Positions 53,139 to 62,303 are shown, counted from the first letter of the stretch. The stretch: 64,000 nucleotides of DNA from Methylobacterium oryzae (GCF_021398735.1 NZ_CP090349.1:3429001-3493000), one strand, 5' to 3'. The notes: generated by a model from the sequence alone, not told the origin. Program-made: numbers and translations.

Positions 53139-53475
53139 GTGGCGATCTCCCGTCCGATCACGGGACCCGCGCGCCGCCGGAACGGGCGTGGCGCAAGCAT
53201 CCCGGGCGCCGGCCTCTCTCGGTACGACGCGTCGAGCGCGATCCATACCAGATCGGTCCGGCCCGCGGGCGATCCCGCGCGGTGCCTCTCGCGCTCGCCC
53301 CCAACATCCCGCGCGGACGGGCATCGCCCGGTGGTCGGACGCCGTCCTGGCTCCGTCAGGCCGCCTCGCCCACCGCGTCGTCGGCGTCCGGGATCGTCTC
53401 CGGATCGCCCACGAGGGCGTCGCGCCGGTCGGCCGTCGCGACGCCCTCGCGGTGTGGTCGGCCACCTCACCGCGC
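53139..53475. other. Intergenic region, 337 bp, with an orphan open frame
   Basis: Holds the 13-bp hairpin described separately and, in the frame of the next gene, an open stretch after its stop with high third-position G/C but no start codon. No regular gene is evident. Confidence 0.4.
53412..53449 (-). terminator. 13-bp perfect hairpin downstream of a membrane-protein gene
   Basis: CGAGGGCGTCGCG (53412-53424) and CGCGACGCCCTCG (53437-53449) are perfect complements around a 12-nt loop. It begins 27 nt after the stop of the 53476-53841 gene on the minus strand. No T-run, but the stem is exceptionally strong. Confidence 0.6.
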
Positions 53476-53841
53476 TCAACCGCGCCTGCGGGTGTAGCGC
53501 TCGACCACGCGCTGCCGGTGCGACGGGAGCTCCGGCAGGCGGGAGGGGCCCGCCAGGGCACGGTCCCGGGCCGCGGGGGGCCGGGGCGCGGGCAGCAGCT
53601 CCGGCGGGAACCGGGGCGTCTCGACGACGACCGCCTCCAGCACGATGGGCCGCATCCGCGGCGCGGAACGCACCGGTCGGCCAGGCCGTGCCGCGAGGGT
53701 GCCGAGGGCCCAGAGCCCGAGGCAGAACAGGCCGATCAGGATCCCGTCCCAGGACGGCTCGGTCCGGCACATCAGGATCCCGGTGCCGGTGAGGGCGGCC
53801 GCGGCCGCGAACAGGCGCGGTGTCGGATCGGCGGAACGCAT
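53476..53841 (-). CDS. Small two-helix membrane protein
   Basis: 121 residues. Two hydrophobic segments (LFAAAAALTGTGILMC and GILIGLFCLGLWALGTL) precede a basic, Pro-rich cytoplasmic tail ending VVERYTRRRG. No family recognised. The start at 53841 has only a weak ribosome binding site. Confidence 0.55.
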   Translation of the reverse strand: MRSADPTPRLFAAAAALTGTGILMCRTEPSWDGILIGLFCLGLWALGTLAARPGRPVRSAPRMRPIVLEAVVVETPRFPPELLPAPRPPAARDRALAGPSRLPELPSHRQRVVERYTRRRG

Positions 53842-53912
53842 GCACCACCGTCGGTGCGGAGCCCTAGGGACGCGTGAACGGGATCGCTTGAATTGTCGGC
53901 GCCGCCGGATTC

Positions 53913-53962
53913 TCCCCAGGCTATTCCCAGGTTCTCTCCAAGTTCTCCTCAGGTTCTCCCGG
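53913..53962. repeat. Degenerate short direct repeats
   Basis: Four or five imperfect copies of TTCTCCxCAGG-like units about 12 bp long lie in the gap between two minus-strand genes (53842-54014). The gap is otherwise featureless. Confidence 0.4.
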
Positions 53963-54014
53963 TACGCACCGGCCCCGGCGGCCGGGACGGGCACCGCGGC
54001 CCGGCGGACGCGCC

Positions 54015-54257
54015 TCAGTCCGCCAGGCTGGACGGGGCCTGCCACGCGACGCCGGCATGCTCGCGGATGTCCCCGGCCCGGGATCCGGTATCGGCGTCGC
54101 TCGTCCAGTCGCCGGGCTCGGCGACGTGGGCGATCTCGGCGTCCGGATAGGCGGCCGCCAGGAACAGGCGCGCCTCGCCCTCGGCCTCGGCCCGGACCGT
54201 CACGAGCGGCCGCTCGCCGCCCGCGTCGCGCACCTGCGCGATGAACAGCTTGGTCAT
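54015..54257 (-). CDS. Small hypothetical protein
   Basis: 80 residues: MTKLFIAQVRDAGGERPLVT, an Ala/Glu region (AEAEGEARLFLAAAYPDAEI), then polar. It resembles DUF-type one-domain proteins that accompany signalling genes in this order of bacteria, but no family can be named. GGGAG precedes the start. Confidence 0.55.
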   Translation of the reverse strand: MTKLFIAQVRDAGGERPLVTVRAEAEGEARLFLAAAYPDAEIAHVAEPGDWTSDADTGSRAGDIREHAGVAWQAPSSLAD

Positions 54258-54293
54258 GGTCTCCCTCTGGACTCGTCCGCCGGCGCGGCGGGA

Positions 54294-54470
54294 TCAGGCC
54301 TGCAGTTCCTCGACGTGGAGGCCGCCGGCCCGCAGATGGTTCGGGATCCGCGTGCGGTCGCGGAAGCCGGCGGCGCGCGCCATCGCGTCGAGGGCGGCCA
54401 TCGGATCGAGCGCCGCACCGCTCCAGAGAATCGCGCCCGTCGCCGCCTGCATGATCCGGAACACCTTCAC
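54294..54470 (-). CDS. Small hypothetical protein (58 residues)
   Basis: Starts at GTG 54470 with GGGAG in front and begins (M)KVFRIMQAATGAILWSG; a later ATG would drop a conserved-looking strand. It continues with an Ala/Met helix and ends HLRAGGLHVEELQA. It is transcribed toward the 80-residue gene 36 bp away, so the two probably form a small operon. Confidence 0.55.
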   Translation of the reverse strand: MKVFRIMQAATGAILWSGAALDPMAALDAMARAAGFRDRTRIPNHLRAGGLHVEELQA

Positions 54471-54677
54471 GCCACGCTCCCGGTCTCGACCCTCGGACAA
54501 GCTCGCGGGATTCGCGGGTGTTCCCGACGCGCGGCCGCGGGCGGCTGCGGCCGATTCGCGCCGGCCCGGCCCCGGCGGGAACGGGCGCCGCCGGGGTGCG
54601 GTTCTCCAGCCGACGCCGGCACAAGCCGGCACGGCGACGACCCGCGTCGAGACCCCGCTCGGGATCCAAGGAGAGCC

Positions 54678-54857
54678 ATGACCAGCCGCACCGTTCAGTC
54701 CGCCCTGCTCGCCCTCGCCCTCGTTGCCGGCAGCGCCGGGATGGCCGCCGCGCAGAGCACGCCCAACGGCAACACCTCGTCTCCCGGCGCCCCCGCGGGC
54801 GACAACAGCACCGGCAACGGCGCCACCGGCAGCGGCGCGGCCCCGAGCGGCCGGTAA
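54678..54857 (+). CDS. Small exported protein
   Basis: 59 residues with a signal peptide (SALLALALVAGSAGMAAA-Q) and a short Gly/Ser/Asn/Thr-rich mature region (STPNGNTSSPGAPAGDNSTG). CAAGGAGAGCC precedes the start. The mature part is probably disordered. A terminator follows at 54914-54950. Confidence 0.65.
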   Translation: MTSRTVQSALLALALVAGSAGMAAAQSTPNGNTSSPGAPAGDNSTGNGATGSGAAPSGR

Positions 54858-54913
54858 CCGCCGGTTAACCATAAGGGTCGAAGCCCTCGATCCTCACAAC
54901 CGTGCAACTCACC

Positions 54914-54950
54914 GTCCCGCGGCCACCCGGCCTGCGGGACGTTCTGTTTC
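54914..54950 (+). terminator. Rho-independent-like terminator
   Basis: GTCCCGC-GGCC and GGCC-T-GCGGGAC form an 11-bp stem with one bulge and are followed by GTTCTGTTTC. It lies 56 bp after the small exported-protein gene. Confidence 0.65.
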
Positions 54951-55111
54951 ACGGCCCCTTGCCGGCCCCTTGCCGGCCTCTCGCCGACCGCGCCGGGACG
55001 GGGCACGGCGCGGAGTCCGGTGATTGGAACGGAGTGCCACTTTTCTGGGCAGACAGAATCGCCATATTGTCGGCGTGACCGGGCCGCGCCCGGTCAGGAC
55101 TAACACGGGCG

Positions 55112-56152
55112 ATGCGACCGAAACCGATCCTGCAGCTCAGGGGCGAGAGCCCGGGTCATCGTCAGGCCGACGACTGGCGCGACGCCGTCGCGCCGTTCTG
55201 GGATTTCACGATCCGCCGGGAGGACCTACCCGATTTCCGCGGGCAGTCCCGGGTCCGTCACCTCGGCACCGCGATCGTCTGCAGCGCCCGCGCCTCCGGG
55301 CTCCGGTTCGTGCGCGCGCGGGCCCTGACCGCCCGGATGGGCGTCGACCACATCGTCGCCCACATGCGCGTCTCCGGGCAGTCCCGGGTCACGATCGGCG
55401 GCCGGGAGCGGGACTGCGCCCCCGGCGACATCTGCCTGTTCGACCTGTCGCAGCCGCTCTCCGCCGCCTCCACGGACTACGAAGCCATCACGGTGGTGCT
55501 GCCGCGCCCGCTCTTCGGATCCCGGCAGAGCGGCCTCGACGCCCTGCACGGCTCGGTGATCCGGGGCGCGACCCCGTTCGGCCGGATGCTCAGCGACCAC
55601 CTGCACTCCCTGAGCGCGCACGCGACCGGGTTCTCGGAGCCGGAGGCCGCGGCGGCGGCCGAGGCCACCGCCGCGCTGCTCGGCGCGGCGACCCTGGGCC
55701 TGCCGGAGGACGGAGGGGGCACGCAGCCGCCCGAGCGGGCGCCTCTGCTCGTCGCGATCCGGCGCTTCATCGAGGCCGAGCTGGCCTCCGCGGACCTGTC
55801 CGCCGAGACGATCGGGCGGCGGTTCGGCGTCTCGCGGAGCGCCCTCTACCGGCTGTTCGTCCCCCTCGGGGGGGTCTCCGGCTACGTCCGGCAGCGCCGG
55901 CTCGCCCGCGCCTACCGCGACCTCGCCACCGGCGACGGGCGCTTCGCCCGCATCTCCGAGGTGGCGTATCGCTGGCGCTTCGAGAGCCCCGCGCATTTCA
56001 CCCAGGCCTTCCGCGCGGAGTTCGGCTGCGCCCCCCGGGACGTCCGCGACCGGGCCGCGGCCGAGCCCGACCGGTCCCCGGCCGCGGAGCCGCCGGCCCA
56101 GGCCGAGACCTGGGCCGACTTCTACCAGTGGGTCCTCAAGCTGGCGGCCTGA
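55112..56152 (+). CDS. AraC-family transcriptional regulator
   Basis: 346 residues. The N-terminal region (ITRREDLPDF..., HMRVSGQSRVTIGGRERDCA PGD) is a cupin-like effector domain of the AraC_binding_2 type. The C-terminal pair of HTH motifs is DLSAETIGRRFGVSRSALYR and ISEVAYRWRFESPAHFTQAF, the standard AraC core. It lies upstream of, and in the same direction as, the metal-efflux genes and could regulate them, although AraC regulators of this group more often handle organic substrates. Confidence 0.85.
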   Translation: MRPKPILQLRGESPGHRQADDWRDAVAPFWDFTIRREDLPDFRGQSRVRHLGTAIVCSARASGLRFVRARALTARMGVDHIVAHMRVSGQSRVTIGGRERDCAPGDICLFDLSQPLSAASTDYEAITVVLPRPLFGSRQSGLDALHGSVIRGATPFGRMLSDHLHSLSAHATGFSEPEAAAAAEATAALLGAATLGLPEDGGGTQPPERAPLLVAIRRFIEAELASADLSAETIGRRFGVSRSALYRLFVPLGGVSGYVRQRRLARAYRDLATGDGRFARISEVAYRWRFESPAHFTQAFRAEFGCAPRDVRDRAAAEPDRSPAAEPPAQAETWADFYQWVLKLAA

Positions 56153-56154
56153 GG

Positions 56155-56178
56155 GGTCCGGGGCCGGCACCCCGGACC
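56155..56178 (+). terminator. Terminator of the AraC-family gene
   Basis: GGTCCGGGG (56155-56163) pairs with CCCCGGACC (56170-56178), 6-nt loop, followed by TTGTG. It begins 2 bp after the stop codon, separating this gene from the efflux genes. Confidence 0.65.
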
Positions 56179-56215
56179 TTGTGCCCCCGGCCTCGGATGG
56201 ATCATAAGGGCCGCG

Positions 56216-56587
56216 ATGACCTTCGGGGTTCGGCATAGGCGCCCGGCCGGGGCGCGGGGCTGGTGGGCGCTCGCCGCCCGCGCGCTCGCGCTCGTCCTGG
56301 CGCTGACCGTCGCCGCTCCGGGCGTCGGCCTCGCGGCGGATCTCGCCTTCCACGCGGGCGGCCACCACGACCGGGGCCAGGGCCCGGCCCTCGACGCGCC
56401 GGCGGCGCCCGCGACCGTCGATCCCGGCCTCTCGGAGCACCTCCATTGCGGCTGCCATCAGGCGGCCCGCCTGGAGGCCACCGAGATCGCGCCCCCGGCC
56501 GCCCCGGGCCGGGTGCTGCCGGGCGCCCTCGCCCAGGGCCGTCCCTCCGTCAGTCCCGACCGCCTGCCGCGGCCTCCGCGCGCGTGA
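56216..56587 (+). CDS. Small exported His/Cys protein of the metal-efflux cluster
   Basis: 123 residues with a signal peptide (ALALVLALTVAAPGVGLAA). The mature part has HAGGHHDRG and, later, SEHLHCGCHQAAR, a compact set of His and Cys residues suited to bind a soft or borderline metal ion. It precedes czcB. It may be a periplasmic metal chaperone or sensor for the pump; family not certain. Confidence 0.65.
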   Translation: MTFGVRHRRPAGARGWWALAARALALVLALTVAAPGVGLAADLAFHAGGHHDRGQGPALDAPAAPATVDPGLSEHLHCGCHQAARLEATEIAPPAAPGRVLPGALAQGRPSVSPDRLPRPPRA

Positions 56588-56721
56588 GCTGACGCCGCCC
56601 GCGGGCGGCGCTCCGCCCGGATGCCGAACCGGCTCCGGGTTCACCCCCACGCGACACCTGAACGGGACCCTCCGGGACCGCCGCGCGCGGCACCCCGCCC
56701 TCCCGGCCGAGCAGCTTTCCC

Positions 56722-58119
56722 ATGCGCATCATCCTGTCCGTGGCCGCCGCCGCGGCACTCCTGGCCGCCGGCTTCGCCCTCGGCGCCGCCGCCCCCGGCG
56801 CCCCGACCCTGCCCGACCGTCTCCGGCAGACCCTCGCGTCCGTCGGGCTCGCCCGAGCCCCGGCCGACGACCACGATCAGCGCTACGCGGCGGCCGCACC
56901 GGACCGGCCCAAAGCCGCGCCCGACCCGCACGCGGGCGACGATCACGCCGGCCACGACCACAACCACGCGCACGGCAACGAGCACGGCGACGAGCACGGC
57001 GACGAGCACGGCGCCGACGAGCCTCACGAGGCGGGCACGATCCGGATGCGGCCCGATCAGGTCGCCGGCCAGGACATCGTCACGCGCAGAGTGGAGGGCG
57101 GCACGCTGGCGCGCCACCTCCTCGTCCCCGGCACGATCACGCCCGACACCGACCGGATTGCCCGGGTCCCGGCCCGGGTGGTCGGGACCGTGGCGGAGAT
57201 GCGCAAGCGCCTCGGCGACGCCGTGCAGGCGAACGAGGTCGTCGCCATCCTCGACAGCCGCGAGGTCGCCGACGCCAAGAGCGAGTACCTCACCGCCCAG
57301 GTCCAGGCCGAGCTGCAGACGATCAACTTCGAGCGCCAGCAGAAGCTGCTCGCCTCGCGCAGCGCCTCCGAGGCCGCGTTCGAGACCGCCCGGGCCGCCT
57401 ATCTGGAGAACCGGCTCCGGGTCGACCTCGCCCGCCAGAAGCTGTCGGCGCTCGGCCTCGACGCCGCCGAGGTGGCGGCCGCCCAGAAGCGCGACGAGGC
57501 CACCCCGAACCAGTCGACGCTACGCCGCTACCCCCTGCGGTCGCCCCTCGCCGGCCGCATCGTCGAGCGCAAGGTCGATGTCGGCACGGCGGTCGGCAAG
57601 GAGGGCGATCCGGCCGACCTCTACACGGTGGCGGACCTCTCCACGGTCTGGATCGAGCTGTCGGTGCCGACCGTCGACCTCGCCCAGGTGCGGGAAGGCG
57701 CCCGCGTGACGGTCACGCCCGGCCGGACGGGCGAGACGGAGCGCCGGGCGGAGGGCCGGGTGATCTTCGTCAGCCCCTTCCTCAACCCCGACACGCGCTC
57801 GGCCCGGGTGGTGGTCGCCCTGCCGAACCCCGACTTCGCGTGGCGGCCGGGCACCTTCGTGACCGCCGAGGTCGAGATCGCGCAGGATTCGGTCCCGGTC
57901 CGGATCCCCAAGGCGGCGGTCCAGACCGTCGAGGGCCGGAGCGTCATCTTCGCGCGCACGGCCGAGGGGTTCGAGAAGCGGCCGGTCACCCTCGGCCGCT
58001 CCGACGACGAGGCCTTCGAGGTCACCGCCGGGCTCGAGCCCGGTGCCGAGATCGCGGTCGGCAACGCGTTCCTGCTGAAGGCCGAGCTCGGCAAGGCCGA
58101 CGCCGGCCACGCCCACTGA
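56722..58119 (+). CDS. czcB: RND efflux periplasmic adaptor CzcB-like
   Basis: 465 residues. Signal sequence (LSVAAAAALLAAGFALGAAA), then a His-rich stretch at about 70-102 (DPHAGDDHAGHDHNHAHGNE), then the adaptor fold: a barrel-sandwich domain (VPARVVGTVAEMRKRLGDAV), a coiled-coil hairpin (VQAELQTINFERQQKLLASR), and beta-barrel and membrane-proximal domains. The His-rich insert is typical of CzcB/CusB relatives that touch metal. It is 12 bp before czcA. Confidence 0.88.
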   Translation: MRIILSVAAAAALLAAGFALGAAAPGAPTLPDRLRQTLASVGLARAPADDHDQRYAAAAPDRPKAAPDPHAGDDHAGHDHNHAHGNEHGDEHGDEHGADEPHEAGTIRMRPDQVAGQDIVTRRVEGGTLARHLLVPGTITPDTDRIARVPARVVGTVAEMRKRLGDAVQANEVVAILDSREVADAKSEYLTAQVQAELQTINFERQQKLLASRSASEAAFETARAAYLENRLRVDLARQKLSALGLDAAEVAAAQKRDEATPNQSTLRRYPLRSPLAGRIVERKVDVGTAVGKEGDPADLYTVADLSTVWIELSVPTVDLAQVREGARVTVTPGRTGETERRAEGRVIFVSPFLNPDTRSARVVVALPNPDFAWRPGTFVTAEVEIAQDSVPVRIPKAAVQTVEGRSVIFARTAEGFEKRPVTLGRSDDEAFEVTAGLEPGAEIAVGNAFLLKAELGKADAGHAH

Positions 58120-58130
58120 GGAGACGGACG

Positions 58131-61100
58131 ATGATCAGCCGCATCCTCGCCGTCTCGGTCCGCCAGCGCTGGCTGGTGCTGCTCCTCGTGCTGCTGGCCT
58201 CGGCCTTCGGCGCCGCCGCGCTCACGCGGCTGCCCATCGACGCCGTGCCCGACATCACCAACAACCAGGTCCAGATCAACACCCTGGCCCCGTCCCTGTC
58301 GCCGGCCGACGTCGAGCGGCAGGTCACCTACCCGGTCGAGACGGCGCTCGCCGGTATCAAGGGCCTCGAGTACACCCGCTCGCTCTCGCGCAACGGCTTC
58401 TCGCAGATCACCGCGGTCTTCGCCGAGTCCCTCGACATCTACTTCGCCCGCCAGCAGGTCGCCGAGCGTATCGCCCAGGTGCGGGAGGAGCTGCCCTCCG
58501 GGGTCGAGCCGCGGATGGGCCCGATCTCCACGGGGCTCGGCGAGATCTACATGTGGTCGGTCCAGTACGCGCCGCTGCCTGAGCGCGCGGCCGTGCCGGC
58601 GGGCCGGCCGGGCTGGCAGCCGGACGGGAGCTACCGGACCCCGGAGGGGCAGGCGCTCAGGACGGAACTGGAGCAGGTCGCCTACCTGCGCACGGTGCAG
58701 GACTGGATCGTGCGGCCGCAGATCAAGTCCGTCCCCGGCGTCGCCGGCGTCGACGGGATCGGCGGCTTCGAGAAGCAGTACCACGTCCAGCCGGACCCCA
58801 CGAAGCTCACCGCCCTCGACCTGTCCTTCGCGGACGTCGCCCGGGCGCTCCAGGCCAACAACGCGAACCAGGGCGCCCGCTACCTGGAGGATAACGGCGA
58901 GAGCTACGTGGTGCGCGCGGCCGGCCGCCTGGAGAGTCCGGAGGCGATCGCCGACGTCGTCGTGGCGAGCCGCGGCGGCGTGCCGGTGCGGATCCGCGAC
59001 GTCGCCACGGTGCGGATCGGGCGCGACCTGCGCACCGGCTCGGCGAGCGAGAATGGGCAGGAGACCGTCATCGGCACCGCCCTGATGCGGATCGGCGAGA
59101 ACAGCCGTACGGTGGCGGCCGCCGTCGACGCCCGCATGGACCAGATCCGGCGGGCCCTGCCCCCCGGCATCGTCGTCCAGACCGTCCTCGACCGGACGCA
59201 GCTCGTCGAGGCCACGATCCGCACGGTGGGCAGGAACCTCGCCGAGGGCGCGGCCCTCGTGATCGTCGTCCTGTTCCTGCTGCTCGGCAACATCCGGGCG
59301 GCGCTGATCGCCGCGCTGGTCATCCCGGCCGCCATGCTGATGACCGTGACCGGCATGGTCGAGGGGAGGATCTCGGCGAACCTGATGAGCCTCGGGGCGC
59401 TGGATTTCGGGCTCATCGTCGACGGGGCGGTGATCATCACCGAGAACGCGCTGCGCCACCTCGCCGAGCGGCAGCACGCCCTCGGGCGGCCGCTCGTGCT
59501 GGAGGAGCGCCTGGAGACGGTGCGGGACTCGGCCGAGGAGATGATCGCGCCGTCCCTCTACGGGCAGGCGATCATCATGCTGGTCTACGTCCCGCTCCTG
59601 ACCTTCACGGGGGTCGAGGGCAAGATGTTCCAGCCGATGGCGCTGACCGTCATCCTCGCCCTGGCGGCGGCCTTCGTGCTGTCGCTGACCTTCGTGCCGG
59701 CCCTGATCGCCATCGCGCTGACCGGCCGGGTCACCGAGGCCGAGAACCCCCTCGTCCGGGGCCTGAAGGCGCTCTACCGGCCCGTCCTCGCGGCGGCGAT
59801 CCGGGCGCCCGCCCCGTTCGTCGGGACGGCGCTGCTCCTCCTCGCGGGCGCAGGGCTGCTCGCCACCCGGCTCGGGACCGAGTTCATCCCGCAGCTCGAC
59901 GAGAAGAGCATCGCCCTCAACGCCACACGGATCCCGTCCACCTCCCTCACCCAGTCGCAGGCGATGCAGCTCAAGGTGGAGCGGGCGATCGCCAAGTTCC
60001 CGCAGGTCGCCTACGTGTTCTCGAAGACCGGTACCGCCGAGGTCGCCACCGACCCGATGCCGCCGAATTCCTCCGACACCTTCGTGATGCTCAAGCCGCA
60101 GGCGGACTGGCCCGACCCGGGCCTGTCGAAGGCCGAACTGCAGGAGCGGATCGAGGCGTCCTTGAGCGAGCTCGCCGGCAACGTCTACGAGTTCTCCCAG
60201 CCGATCCAGCTGCGCTTCAACGAACTGCTCGCCGGGACACGGGGCGACCTCGCCGTGAAGGTGTTCGGCGACGCCTTCGAGCCGATGCTGGAGACCGCCA
60301 ACAGGATCGCCGCGATCCTGCGCGGGATCCCGGGCGCCGACGACGTGAAGGTCGAGCAGATCACCGGCCTGCCGGTCTTCGAGATCAAGATCGACCGGAC
60401 CGAGGCGGCCCGGCTCGGCCTCAGCACCGGGGCGATCCAGGACGTGATCGGCGCCGCCATGGGCGGTCGGGACGCCGGGGTCGTGTTCGAGGGCGACCGG
60501 CGCGTGCCGATCGTCGTGCGCCTGACCGATCAGGTCCGCGAGGACCGGGAGGCCCTGGAGAACCTGCCGGTCCCCCTGCCCCCGGGCGCGAACGGCAAGG
60601 CCGCCTCCGTGCTCCTGCGGCAGGTGGCGCAGTTCTCGGTGAGCGAGGGGCCGAATCAGATCAGCCGCGAGAACGGCCGGCGCCGCGTCGTGGTCACCGC
60701 CAATGTCCGCGGGCGCGACATCGGCTCGCTGGTGGCGGAGGCGCAGGCGAAGGTCGCCGCGCAGGTGACCCTGCCGGCGGGCTCGTACGTCACCTGGGGC
60801 GGCCAGTTCGAGAACCTCGCCTCGGCTCAGGCGCGGCTCACCGTGGTGGTGCCGGTGTGCTTCTTCCTGATCTTCCTGCTGCTCACCTCGGCGCTCGGCA
60901 GCGCGCGGGACGCGCTCCTGGTGTTCAGCGCGGTGCCGCTGGCGCTCACCGGCGGCATCGCGGCCCTGTGGCTGCGGGGGATGCCGCTGTCGGTGCCGGC
61001 CGCGGTCGGGTTCATCGCGCTCTCGGGGGTGGCGGTGCTCAACGGCCTCGTGATGCTGACCTTCATCAAGCAGCTCGTCGCCGCGGGCCGGCCGCTGCGG

Positions 61101-61370
61101 GCGGCGATCCGCGAGGGCGCCCTCACCCGGCTGCGGCCGGTGGCGATGACCGCGCTGGTCGCCTCCCTGGGTTTCGTGCCGATGGCGCTCGCCACCGGCA
61201 CCGGGGCCGAGGTGCAGCGGCCGCTCGCCACCGTGGTGATCGGCGGCCTGATCAGCGCGACCCTGCTGACCCTGGTGGTGCTGCCGGCGCTCTACGCGCG
61301 GTTCGGGCGCGCCGGACCGGCCGACCGCGTCGCGCGCGCGGCGGAGCCGGTGGCGGATCGCGCCGCCTGA
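58131..61370 (+). CDS. czcA: Heavy-metal efflux RND pump CzcA-like
   Basis: 1079 residues, the usual length of HME-RND pumps. About 12 transmembrane helices with two large periplasmic loops. The helix-4 motif is DFGLIVDGAVIITENA, i.e. D-F-G-x3-D-G-A-x3-x-E-N, matching the HME1 (Co/Zn/Cd) type and not the CusA copper/silver type. Other family blocks: YPVETALAGIKGLEYTRSLS and ISRENGRRRVVVTANVRGRD. It pumps divalent metal ions outward using the proton gradient; the precise metal remains inferred. No outer-membrane channel gene is in the window. Confidence 0.9.
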   Translation: MISRILAVSVRQRWLVLLLVLLASAFGAAALTRLPIDAVPDITNNQVQINTLAPSLSPADVERQVTYPVETALAGIKGLEYTRSLSRNGFSQITAVFAESLDIYFARQQVAERIAQVREELPSGVEPRMGPISTGLGEIYMWSVQYAPLPERAAVPAGRPGWQPDGSYRTPEGQALRTELEQVAYLRTVQDWIVRPQIKSVPGVAGVDGIGGFEKQYHVQPDPTKLTALDLSFADVARALQANNANQGARYLEDNGESYVVRAAGRLESPEAIADVVVASRGGVPVRIRDVATVRIGRDLRTGSASENGQETVIGTALMRIGENSRTVAAAVDARMDQIRRALPPGIVVQTVLDRTQLVEATIRTVGRNLAEGAALVIVVLFLLLGNIRAALIAALVIPAAMLMTVTGMVEGRISANLMSLGALDFGLIVDGAVIITENALRHLAERQHALGRPLVLEERLETVRDSAEEMIAPSLYGQAIIMLVYVPLLTFTGVEGKMFQPMALTVILALAAAFVLSLTFVPALIAIALTGRVTEAENPLVRGLKALYRPVLAAAIRAPAPFVGTALLLLAGAGLLATRLGTEFIPQLDEKSIALNATRIPSTSLTQSQAMQLKVERAIAKFPQVAYVFSKTGTAEVATDPMPPNSSDTFVMLKPQADWPDPGLSKAELQERIEASLSELAGNVYEFSQPIQLRFNELLAGTRGDLAVKVFGDAFEPMLETANRIAAILRGIPGADDVKVEQITGLPVFEIKIDRTEAARLGLSTGAIQDVIGAAMGGRDAGVVFEGDRRVPIVVRLTDQVREDREALENLPVPLPPGANGKAASVLLRQVAQFSVSEGPNQISRENGRRRVVVTANVRGRDIGSLVAEAQAKVAAQVTLPAGSYVTWGGQFENLASAQARLTVVVPVCFFLIFLLLTSALGSARDALLVFSAVPLALTGGIAALWLRGMPLSVPAAVGFIALSGVAVLNGLVMLTFIKQLVAAGRPLRAAIREGALTRLRPVAMTALVASLGFVPMALATGTGAEVQRPLATVVIGGLISATLLTLVVLPALYARFGRAGPADRVARAAEPVADRAA

Positions 61371-61415
61371 CGGCGCCCGCGCCGCGGCCGCGCCCGTCGC
61401 CGGGCGGGACGGTCG

Positions 61416-61559
61416 TCAGGCGGGGAGGATGTGCAGCATCCCGCCGACCATGCCGAGGGCGCCGATGCCGATCAGCCCCACGGCGATGTAGAGCCGCATC
61501 CGGCTCTCGTCGGCGGCCGACGGCGGCTGGGGGTCTTCGGGCAGGTCGAACCAATCCAT
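61416..61559 (-). CDS. Small membrane protein (47 residues)
   Basis: MDWFDLPEDPQPPSADES... then one helix (YIAVGLIGIGALGMVGGM). Convergent with czcA. The frame is fully G/C-biased and the acidic N-terminus plus helix make it a credible single-pass protein. Too short for ordinary gene calls. Confidence 0.5.
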   Translation of the reverse strand: MDWFDLPEDPQPPSAADESRMRLYIAVGLIGIGALGMVGGMLHILPA

Positions 61560-61664
61560 CGGGTGAGCGCAGCCGGTCGGGTGGGCGGGAGGCGCCGCCC
61601 TAGGCCGGCCGGATGACGACGGGATGACAACGGGATGACGGCGGTATGCCGGCCGCGCAGGCCG

Positions 61665-61877
61665 CTACGGCTTCACCAGCAGCACGTTCACCGCCTTGGC
61701 GAGCACGTGGACGGTGTCGCCTTCCTTGAGGCCCAGCTCCTCCAGCGAGTCGACCGTCATGACCGAGGCCATGCGGTAGGCGGTGCCGACTAGTTCCACC
61801 TCGACCTGGGCCATCACGTCCCCGCGCTTGATCGCCGTCACCGTGGCGGGGATGTCGTTGCGCGCGCCGTGTTTCAT
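61665..61877 (-). CDS. TOBE/Mop-domain molybdate-binding protein
   Basis: 70 residues, one complete TOBE domain: ARNDIPATVTAIKRGDVMAQ, VEVELVG..., SVMTVDSLEELGLKEGDTVH and VLAKAVNVLLVKP. Such single-domain Mop proteins bind molybdate or tungstate in homohexamers and act as stores or sensors in the cytoplasm. No molybdate transporter is nearby. Confidence 0.85.
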   Translation of the reverse strand: MKHGARNDIPATVTAIKRGDVMAQVEVELVGTAYRMASVMTVDSLEELGLKEGDTVHVLAKAVNVLLVKP

Positions 61878-62006
61878 GGGAGCTTCCGGGTTGCGCGGCC
61901 CGTCCGGCCGCCGTCCAGGCCTATCGCGGCCGGGGCCTCGGCATCAATCACGACGCCGGGTCCCCGGCCTGGAGACCGCCGGGCAGCGGCCCCGGGCAGG
62001 GCCGGA

Positions 62007-62303
62007 TCAGCGACGGCCGGAGGCTCCGGCCGAGCCGCCATCGCTGCCGCCGGGCTGGAATCCGGCCGCGTTCGGCGGCCCCTTCATCCGGCCGTCCTGC
62101 TTCGGCATCTCCGAGCCCGGAGATCCGGCCGTCGTGCCCGTCGTCTCGCCTTTGCCCGTCGCGCCCTGGCCCGCCGCGCCCTGGCCCGTGTAGCCGGCCG
62201 CGTTGGGCGAACCCTGCATGCGGGTCCCGGTATTCTCCGCGGCCGTGGCGGCCGCGCCTGTCGCCAGGAGGCCGGCGACGGTCAGGCTGATCAGCGTCTT
62301 CAT
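62007..62303 (-). CDS. Small exported protein
   Basis: 98 residues from ATG 62303 (GAGGA upstream). Signal peptide (TLISLTVAGLLATGAAATAA), then a Gly/Gln/Thr-rich region with the twice-occurring M-x-G-x-PNAAG pattern (MQGSPNAAGY, MKGPPNAAGF), an internal repeat. Similar to small exported proteins with PNAAG motifs in Methylobacterium; function unknown. Confidence 0.65.
   Translation of the reverse strand: MKTLISLTVAGLLATGAAATAAENTGTRMQGSPNAAGYTGQGAAGQGATGKGETTGTTAGSPGSEMPKQDGRMKGPPNAAGFQPGGSDGGSAGASGRR

Noticed and set aside
57621..59477. Long minus-strand open frame opposite the czcB/czcA genes
   Set aside because: Composition is typical of antisense reading of GC-rich genes, and the plus-strand genes have complete family motifs.
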